15,862 nucleotides of DNA, taken from positions 1 through 15,862 of the forward strand of contig DAMDEV010000051.1 in the NCBI GenBank assembly GCA_032089155.1, in the 5' to 3' direction. A model generated the notes under the pieces. It saw nothing but the letters and a program-made list of their open reading frames with translations, made no database searches and was not told the origin of the DNA. Below are positions 6,732-11,691 of the stretch, in pieces (the stretch's first letter is position 1; each line of letters opens with the position of its first letter). The position numbers and the translations under genes are program-made. Source of the stretch: Faucicola sp032089155 (GTDB lineage: Bacteria > Pseudomonadota > Gammaproteobacteria > Pseudomonadales > Moraxellaceae).

Positions 6732-7331
6732 CCCATCTTTTCTCATCCAAGTGGCAATGGAGAAGCGTTCACGATGGGTGATTGCGACTTGATGGACTAA
6801 GTTACTATTAAAAATCACCAATCTGTTACCTTGGGGTTGTAATTGTTGCTGTGTGTCATGCTGATCAATGACGACAATTTCACCGCCATCGTGCACGCCC
6901 CAACCCTCATTGAGATAAAAAACCGCCGATAACACACGTTCATCACGTCCTTGCGGGTTGTCTGAATGCCACTGATAACCAAACCCTGCAGGGTAGCAGG
7001 CATAATGGGCTTCGCTACGGCGAATGCCGGTGTATAAGGTTTGATTAAAAAATTGCGCCAGCTCATTAATCGCTTGTAGATATTGCATACCTATCGGACA
7101 GCGCTCATCAATCCAGCGGGTGCTATCGCCGCGAATGCTAGTGATTCGCTCACCCTGCGTCAAGTTGGCGGCTTGATAGTCAATCAAGCCACTCTCTTTT
7201 TGTAACGCCTGAAAAAAATTGACGTCAAAACAGTCATTTAACACCATAAACCCGTCATTAATCAGCCCGTCAAGCTGTGCGTCATTTATTTTTTCAAACC
7301 AGTTGGGCAGGATAAAATTCAACTCTGGCAT
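6717..7331 (-). CDS. 2-oxoglutarate/Fe(II)-dependent oxygenase, prolyl-hydroxylase-like
   Basis: The 204-residue protein is a double-stranded beta-helix dioxygenase that should use Fe(II), O2 and 2-oxoglutarate. The iron triad is H122 and D124 (YQWHSDNP) plus H180 (SNLVHQVA); R189, nine residues after the distal His, is placed like the 2-oxoglutarate-binding Arg of prolyl hydroxylases. The IRGDSTRWIDE segment, SEAHYACYPAG and VLSAVFYLNEGW resemble the Pseudomonas PHD-like prolyl hydroxylase that modifies EF-Tu, so a protein hydroxylase is my preferred inference; the target is unproven. The ATG at 7331 has AAGGAA (- strand, 7343-7348) 11 bases upstream. A TTG start at 7412 would add 27 unconserved residues and run through a tandem repeat. 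It converges on, and overlaps by 15 bases, the exporter gene. Confidence 0.8.
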   Translation of the reverse strand: MPELNFILPNWFEKINDAQLDGLINDGFMVLNDCFDVNFFQALQKESGLIDYQAANLTQGERITSIRGDSTRWIDERCPIGMQYLQAINELAQFFNQTLYTGIRRSEAHYACYPAGFGYQWHSDNPQGRDERVLSAVFYLNEGWGVHDGGEIVVIDQHDTQQQLQPQGNRLVIFNSNLVHQVAITHRERFSIATWMRKDGLLSQ

Positions 7332-7381
7332 GTGCGCTGTGTTTCCTTCAGCATTGTTTAAACATTTAACTGGGCAATTTT

Positions 7382-7407
7382 TAGCAAAAACTTCTAGCAA
7401 AAACTTC
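7382..7407. repeat. Tandem 13-base duplication
   Basis: TAGCAAAAACTTC occurs twice without spacing (7382-7394 and 7395-7407), upstream of the divergent oxygenase and rlmJ genes. The pair is flanked by CAATTTTT on the left and CCAATTTTT on the right. A recent replication-slippage duplication is the simplest reading. Confidence 0.9.
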
Positions 7408-7415
7408 GCCAATTT

Positions 7416-7446
7416 TTGATAGCTATGCTACCATACCTGCTAATTT
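7416..7446 (+). promoter_or_regulatory. Candidate rlmJ promoter
   Basis: TTGATA (7416-7421) could serve as -35. Two TG-extended -10-like elements follow: TGC-TACCAT (7426-7434), which is too close to use this -35, and TGC-TAATTT (7438-7446) with a 19-base spacer. The ATG is at 7465. Confidence 0.3.
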
Positions 7447-7464
7447 GTTTACGAAAAATTTATT

Positions 7465-8352
7465 ATGAATTATCAACACAGCTACCACGCGGGCAACTTC
7501 GCTGATGTGGTAAAACACGTTTTATTATTGCAATTACTTGAGATGATGAGCGCCAAGCCAAAACCTTATTATATTTTGGATGCGTATGGTGGTCGCGGTT
7601 TGTATTCACTTGCCAGTGATGAAGCCAAAAAAACGGGCGAAGCCATCCATGGCATTACCAAACTACTAGCGCAAGATAACAGCCAAGCGCCACAGGCGGT
7701 GCAAACTTATCTACAAGATATTGGCTACGCCAAAAAATTCTACGATAAGCATGTGTATCCAGGTTCACCTTGGTTTATTGCCCATCACATCGAAAAACAA
7801 CAAGACGCTCACCCAGAGATTAACAATCGCGCCGAAGCGTTTGAATGGAAAGCAAGCGAGTTTGATGCACTCAACTATCAACTGCACCAATTGCCCATTG
7901 GTGTGCAACATCGCAATGCCTATGAAGGGATTTTGGCGGTGCTACCACCCCAAGAAAAACGTGGGTTGATTTTAATCGATCCCCCTTTTGAACAGGAACA
8001 CCGTGATTTTAGCGCATTGGTAGATTTGTTGGTCAAAGCGCATAAAAAATGGTCAACTGGGGTATTGGCTCTTTGGTACCCCATCAAAAACAACGATGCG
8101 GTTGAGCTGTTTTATAAAAAAATGAAACGCACCGAAATCCGCCGTCAATTGGTGCTTGAGCTGAATATTTTCCCCCCTGATTTGCCGATGGGCTTAAATG
8201 GGACGGGCATGTTGGTGATTAACCCACCGTGGCAATTTGATACTAAAGCCGAAGAGATTTTGCAATATCTACAGCCAATTTTGCAGCATCCTGAAAGCCC
8301 ACAAATGAGTGTGGAGCAGCGCACCAAAGTACAATGGTTGGTTGGCGAATAA
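7465..8352 (+). CDS. rlmJ: 23S rRNA (adenine-2030-N6)-methyltransferase RlmJ
   Basis: RlmJ methylates N6 of A2030 in 23S rRNA using S-adenosylmethionine. The 295-residue protein matches the family throughout: the N-terminal MNYQHSYHAGNFADVVKH block, the SAM-binding LDAYGGRGLYSL (motif I, residues 38-49), the conserved VYPGSPW insertion, the catalytic DPPF (172-175, in GLILIDPPFEQ), ALWYPIK, and the C-terminal GMLVINPPWQ. E. coli RlmJ is about 280 residues, so the length is normal. The ATG has no obvious Shine-Dalgarno (the preceding bases are ACGAAAAATTTATT), which suggests weak or AT-rich-leader initiation. It stands alone, divergent from the oxygenase, and is closed by a good terminator. 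Confidence 0.95.
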   Translation: MNYQHSYHAGNFADVVKHVLLLQLLEMMSAKPKPYYILDAYGGRGLYSLASDEAKKTGEAIHGITKLLAQDNSQAPQAVQTYLQDIGYAKKFYDKHVYPGSPWFIAHHIEKQQDAHPEINNRAEAFEWKASEFDALNYQLHQLPIGVQHRNAYEGILAVLPPQEKRGLILIDPPFEQEHRDFSALVDLLVKAHKKWSTGVLALWYPIKNNDAVELFYKKMKRTEIRRQLVLELNIFPPDLPMGLNGTGMLVINPPWQFDTKAEEILQYLQPILQHPESPQMSVEQRTKVQWLVGE

Positions 8353-8360
8353 TTTTACAC

Positions 8361-8397
8361 TTGGCGGGTTAAGTAGTCACAAAACCCGCCAAATTTT
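8361..8397 (+). terminator. Rho-independent terminator after rlmJ
   Basis: A perfect 10-bp stem, TTGGCGGGTT (8361-8370) with AACCCGCCAA (8383-8392), has a 12-base loop and is followed by ATTTT. It starts eight bases after the rlmJ stop. The T tract is short. Confidence 0.75.
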
Positions 8398-8450
8398 GCA
8401 ATTTGTTACCGAGCTCGATGCACCTAGCAACAGACGATTTATTATAAACG

Positions 8451-8473
8451 ACCTGCAAGAGACAACCTGCAAG
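8451..8473 (+). repeat. Short direct repeat before pssA
   Basis: ACCTGCAAG occurs at 8451-8459 and again at 8465-8473; the second copy supplies the AAGG of the pssA ribosome binding site. Probably a small duplication. Confidence 0.6.
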
Positions 8474-8481
8474 GATAATCA

Positions 8482-9402
8482 ATGAATAACGATAATAATA
8501 ACCAACCAACCCTTATCAAGACGCCCATCGATCCATTCCAACAGACGCCACAGCACACTAAGGATATCCATCCAATTCAGCTTGAGCATCAGCGTAACCG
8601 TGAATTGGCAGAAACCGATGACTATGATGGGCTCACCTTTGAAGTCATTGAAAATGCGCGTGTCGCTGACAAAACGATTGCGCAAAAAGGCGTTTATTTA
8701 ATTCCCAATTCATTTACGCTCTTGTCGCTACTTGCGGCATTTTATTCGATTACCCAAAGCGCGTTGGGGGAAGGGCATTATATGCGTGCCTGTGTGGCAA
8801 TTTTTATCTCGGCATTGCTAGATGGGTTAGATGGTCGGGCGGCAAGGCTGTTCAATGCACAAAGTCCCTTTGGCGAGCAGCTAGACTCGCTAGCCGACTG
8901 CATCGCGTTTGGACTTGCGCCTGCGTTATTGATTTATCATTATGCGTTAGAGCCGTTGGGGCGTATTGGTATCGCTTGCGCCTTTGTGTATGCTGCCTGT
9001 GCCGCGCTGAGACTGGCGCGTTTTAATGTACAAATTGGTGTCGTTGATAAAAAATACTTTGTCGGGGTAGCAAGTCCGTTAGCCGCTATTTTAGTCACGA
9101 CGTTTGTAATGGTACATATGGATTGGCAAGTTGAATTGCCTACGACAAGTCCTGCTTTTCAAATCTTGGCAGCCATTTGGGTGGTGATTGCCGGCTTTTT
9201 GATGGTAAGTAATTTAAAATACTATAGCTTTAAAGAGTTTGATAAAAAGCGTGTCCCGTTTGTGGCATTGATTTTGATTGTGTTTGCGCTCGGTATCGTG
9301 CTCTATAATATTCCTGCAGGATTGCTCGCGATTAGCGTGATTTACGCCTTATCGGGCCCAGTAACTGCGGTTTGGAGCAAGTTTAAACGCAAATCTGTTT
9401 AG
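8482..9402 (+). CDS. pssA: CDP-diacylglycerol--serine O-phosphatidyltransferase (PssA, type II membrane form)
   Basis: PssA transfers a phosphatidyl group from CDP-diacylglycerol to L-serine, the first step to phosphatidylethanolamine, in the inner membrane. The 306-residue protein carries the complete CDP-alcohol phosphotransferase signature: D114-G-L-D117-G-R-A-A-R122, then G131, D135 and D139. Several hydrophobic helices follow, and the RLARFNV segment and FVGVASPLAA fit phosphatidylserine synthases rather than phosphatidylglycerophosphate synthases. The first ~70 residues form a polar, Asn/Gln-rich cytoplasmic extension before the KGVYLIPNSFT entry to the first helix; shorter extensions are seen in related proteins. 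AAGGA (8471-8475) lies six bases before the ATG. Two hairpin terminators follow. Confidence 0.92.
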   Translation: MNNDNNNQPTLIKTPIDPFQQTPQHTKDIHPIQLEHQRNRELAETDDYDGLTFEVIENARVADKTIAQKGVYLIPNSFTLLSLLAAFYSITQSALGEGHYMRACVAIFISALLDGLDGRAARLFNAQSPFGEQLDSLADCIAFGLAPALLIYHYALEPLGRIGIACAFVYAACAALRLARFNVQIGVVDKKYFVGVASPLAAILVTTFVMVHMDWQVELPTTSPAFQILAAIWVVIAGFLMVSNLKYYSFKEFDKKRVPFVALILIVFALGIVLYNIPAGLLAISVIYALSGPVTAVWSKFKRKSV

Positions 9403-9403
9403 A

Positions 9404-9441
9404 GCTACTTTAGTTTTTTTGTTTCAGTAGCAAATTTTTTT
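9404..9441 (+). terminator. Possible terminator immediately after pssA
   Basis: GCTACT (9404-9409) pairs with AGTAGC (9426-9431) around a 16-base T-rich loop, and CAAATTTTTTT follows. The stem is short and the loop long, so it may act together with the stronger hairpin at 9465. Confidence 0.5.
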
Positions 9442-9464
9442 AGAAACGGATGTTCAAATAGTAC

Positions 9465-9508
9465 AAAAACTGGCATGATGAGCGTATCGTTTTCATGCCC
9501 GTTTTTTT
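9465..9508. terminator. Terminator-like hairpin, possibly bidirectional, between pssA and the lipoprotein gene
   Basis: GGCATGA (9472-9478) pairs with TCATGCC (9493-9499); across one T/C mismatch the stem continues with AAAAAC (9465-9470) and GTTTTT (9501-9506), and T residues run to 9508. The A run on the left gives the - strand transcript a U run as well. It separates pssA from the hydrolase gene. Confidence 0.7.
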
Positions 9509-9568
9509 GGGTAACATGATGCGTTGTTCAAGGATATGAACCATTAATTCCCTCATAAGGAGTATGAG

Positions 9569-11233
9569 ATGCACCGTCAGTCTGATTTAATCCACCCTGC
9601 TTTTAGCTTAACCAAAATTTTTATCTCGGTATGGTTGGCTTCAACCTTAGCCGCTTGTGGTAGCGATAATGATTCCGCTACAACGCCACCTGCCAAAACA
9701 GGTGTTGCTTCACTGCCCACAGGTAATTTAATCAAAGATCCATTAACGACCAAAAATCTCACCCCGAGCGCTTTAACCCAGTTATTTAATACCACAGATC
9801 CCGATTTTAGCAAAGTTGCAGCCACGCCCAAGTGCGGTGTGCGTGTTGAATACATGCAATATGATACCGTCGATGTCAAAGGTAATAAGACCGATGCGAC
9901 GGGTGCTGTGTTTATTCCGACAGGCACGGATGCAAGCTGTAGCGGCAATCGACCCATTGTGCTCAATGCCCACGGTACGGCAACGACCAAAGCCTATAAT
10001 TTTGCAGAAGTCGGTAATGCCAACAATGAAGCAGGACCAGCGGCGACATTGTTAGCGGCTTTGTTTGCAGGGCAGGGCTATGTAGTTATCTCACCCAATT
10101 ATGCAGGTTATGACAAATCAAGCCTAGCTTATCATCCGTACCTCAATGCCCAGCAGCAGTCACACGAGATGGCAGATGCGTTAAAAGCAGGCAGGGAAGT
10201 GATACGCCGCACGGGCAGTGCAACCAATGTCGTTGACAATGGCAAATTGTTTATCACAGGTTATTCTCAAGGTGGCTATGTCACTATGGCCACCACGCGC
10301 TATCTTGAAACGCTCAAAGAACCTGTGACAGCAGCACTGCCAATTTCTGGACCCTATGCCATGGAAGCCTTTGGTGATGTGGTATTTGGTGGCAAAGTCA
10401 TGCTCGGTGCGACATTTTTTGCTCCGCTGATGGCTCGCAACTATCAAGAGCAGTATGGCGATATTTATGCCAAACCCAGTGACATGTTTGCGCCAGCCAA
10501 TGCCGATGAAATCCCCTCGCTATTGCCTAGCGCCAGTATGACTGATATGCAGCTCATTTTAAGTGGTAAATTGCCTGCCTCAGCGATGTTTCAAAAAGCC
10601 CCAACGGGCAATTCAACGCTCGATGCGTTATCACCGTCTGACCCAGCATTTAGCTTTGGCTTTGACACGGCGCATTATTTAGTCAAAAATGACTACCGAT
10701 TAGGGTACTTGGCAGATGCCCAAAAAAATATCGATTGGGCAGTGCCTTACTTACAAGGTTATACCAACTATAGCCCAGTGCCTGCCACACTGCCTGAACA
10801 TCCACTACGTAAAGCGTTAAAAGCCAATGATTTGCGTGGCTATTTACCCACAATGCCTGTCATTATGTGTGGTGGTAACCAAGATCCGATGGTGTTCTTT
10901 GACGTCAATAGTAGCTTGATGAAAACGCTATGGGACACAGATACTAATAAAACTAGCACGACCAAGTTGGGAATTATTGATATCGATGTCACCAATCGTG
11001 CAACGCGTCAAAAACCGGTTTATCAAACGTTAGGTTTTGATACCGTCAACAATAATAGTATCCAGTCTCAATCAGAAAAAATGCAGGCAGGATTTGCTAG
11101 CAAAGTGCAAAATATTGCAGTGAATGCGGCTGCCAACGGGGGCAATCCATCACAAGCCGTTGCTATGCAATATCATGGTTTAGTCACGCCGTATTGTATG
11201 GGTGTGGCACAGACATTGTTTAGCCAGTTCTAA
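9569..11233 (+). CDS. Lipoprotein alpha/beta hydrolase (secreted lipase/esterase-like)
   Basis: The 554-residue protein begins with a lipoprotein signal peptide: a 16-residue N-region, the hydrophobic IFISVWLAST, and a lipobox LAAC with C30 as the lipidated residue, so the mature protein should be membrane-anchored in the envelope. The enzyme domain is an alpha/beta hydrolase: LNAHGT (H135-G136, oxyanion region), the nucleophile elbow GYSQGG with S233, a likely acid D439 in CGGNQDPMVF, and a likely base H536 in MQYHGLVTPYC. The inserted region between about 270 and 420 could form a lid. Mature cysteines C89, C124, C434 and C543 could pair as disulfides. It resembles secretory lipases; the true substrate is unknown. 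TAAGGAG (9556-9562) supports the ATG. It is monocistronic, with terminators on both sides. Confidence 0.8.
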   Translation: MHRQSDLIHPAFSLTKIFISVWLASTLAACGSDNDSATTPPAKTGVASLPTGNLIKDPLTTKNLTPSALTQLFNTTDPDFSKVAATPKCGVRVEYMQYDTVDVKGNKTDATGAVFIPTGTDASCSGNRPIVLNAHGTATTKAYNFAEVGNANNEAGPAATLLAALFAGQGYVVISPNYAGYDKSSLAYHPYLNAQQQSHEMADALKAGREVIRRTGSATNVVDNGKLFITGYSQGGYVTMATTRYLETLKEPVTAALPISGPYAMEAFGDVVFGGKVMLGATFFAPLMARNYQEQYGDIYAKPSDMFAPANADEIPSLLPSASMTDMQLILSGKLPASAMFQKAPTGNSTLDALSPSDPAFSFGFDTAHYLVKNDYRLGYLADAQKNIDWAVPYLQGYTNYSPVPATLPEHPLRKALKANDLRGYLPTMPVIMCGGNQDPMVFFDVNSSLMKTLWDTDTNKTSTTKLGIIDIDVTNRATRQKPVYQTLGFDTVNNNSIQSQSEKMQAGFASKVQNIAVNAAANGGNPSQAVAMQYHGLVTPYCMGVAQTLFSQF

Positions 11234-11281
11234 ATTTGCCATATCTACTAAACATATACGCACATAACTGATTCCCATTTA

Positions 11282-11309
11282 ACAAAGCCTGTTTATTAAC
11301 AGGCTTTGT
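11282..11309 (+). terminator. Hairpin terminator after the lipoprotein hydrolase
   Basis: A perfect 12-bp stem, ACAAAGCCTGTT (11282-11293) with AACAGGCTTTGT (11298-11309), closes a TATT loop. The following sequence, CATTAGACATTTTG, is a poor T tract, so it may be a weaker terminator or a 3'-end stabiliser. Confidence 0.65.
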
Positions 11310-11314
11310 CATTA

Positions 11315-11440
11315 GACATTTTGATATCAAACCTCAGATTTAATCCGATTATTTTCATAGCTTGTAAAAATAGCTGGTTAAGTTTGGGCAGTTTGCCATG
11401 GGGGTAAAATAACACCGGTCAAAGCATGACATTTTGATAT
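11315..11440 (+). repeat. 13-base direct repeat pair upstream of gyrA
   Basis: GACATTTTGATAT occurs at 11315-11327 and at 11428-11440, starts 113 bases apart. The second copy ends 48 bases before the extended -10 of gyrA. It might be a regulator site or a duplication relic. Confidence 0.6.
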
Positions 11441-11487
11441 TAGCGTCGACATTTGGCGGTGAGTTAACTGCTAAATCATGCGTTTTA

Positions 11488-11496
11488 TGCTATAAT
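11488..11496 (+). promoter_or_regulatory. Extended -10 promoter of gyrA
   Basis: TGC-TATAAT (11488-11496) is a perfect extended -10 and the same nonamer as the one before the thioesterase gene. The region 17 bases upstream (CTGCTA) is a poor -35. The start point would be near 11503, giving a leader of about 190 bases. Confidence 0.65.
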
Positions 11497-11691
11497 TATT
11501 CCTTTTTACTATCCTAAAATATAACGTCATCCGTGTTACTTTTCTAAAATTTTTGATTGGGGTTTTTTGCAACTTTTGGTCAAAATTGCGCATTGCTTTT
11601 AAACGCATTGTTGTTAACTTAGGCATCACGTTGAAAAGTAAAATAAATAAGATGACTCATATATTTAAGTAGCTTGATAAAAGGAGCGTGC

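Larger units (their letters stand above)
11310..11691. other. Long non-coding gap upstream of gyrA
   Basis: This is the only stretch over 300 bases without a gene. I find no convincing ORF on either strand and no tRNA. It holds a 13-base direct repeat (11315 and 11428), the gyrA extended -10 (11488-11496), and a leader of about 190 bases with TTACTTTTC (11536-11544) inverted as GAAAAGTAA (11633-11641) and CGCATTG twice (11589, 11604). Confidence 0.5.

Noticed and set aside
7332..7412. N-terminal extension of the oxygenase from the TTG at 7412
   Set aside because: The added 27 residues run through the tandem 13-base duplication, while the ATG at 7331 has a reasonable ribosome site.
9830..9838. 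AAGTGCGGT, identical to the Haemophilus DNA uptake core
   Set aside because: A single copy within codons for PKCGV in a non-Pasteurellaceae genome; no second copy was noticed, so chance is the best explanation.
9577..9990. A 137-residue - strand open frame inside the lipoprotein hydrolase gene
   Set aside because: The + strand gene has a signal peptide, lipobox and triad; the antisense frame has no recognisable features.
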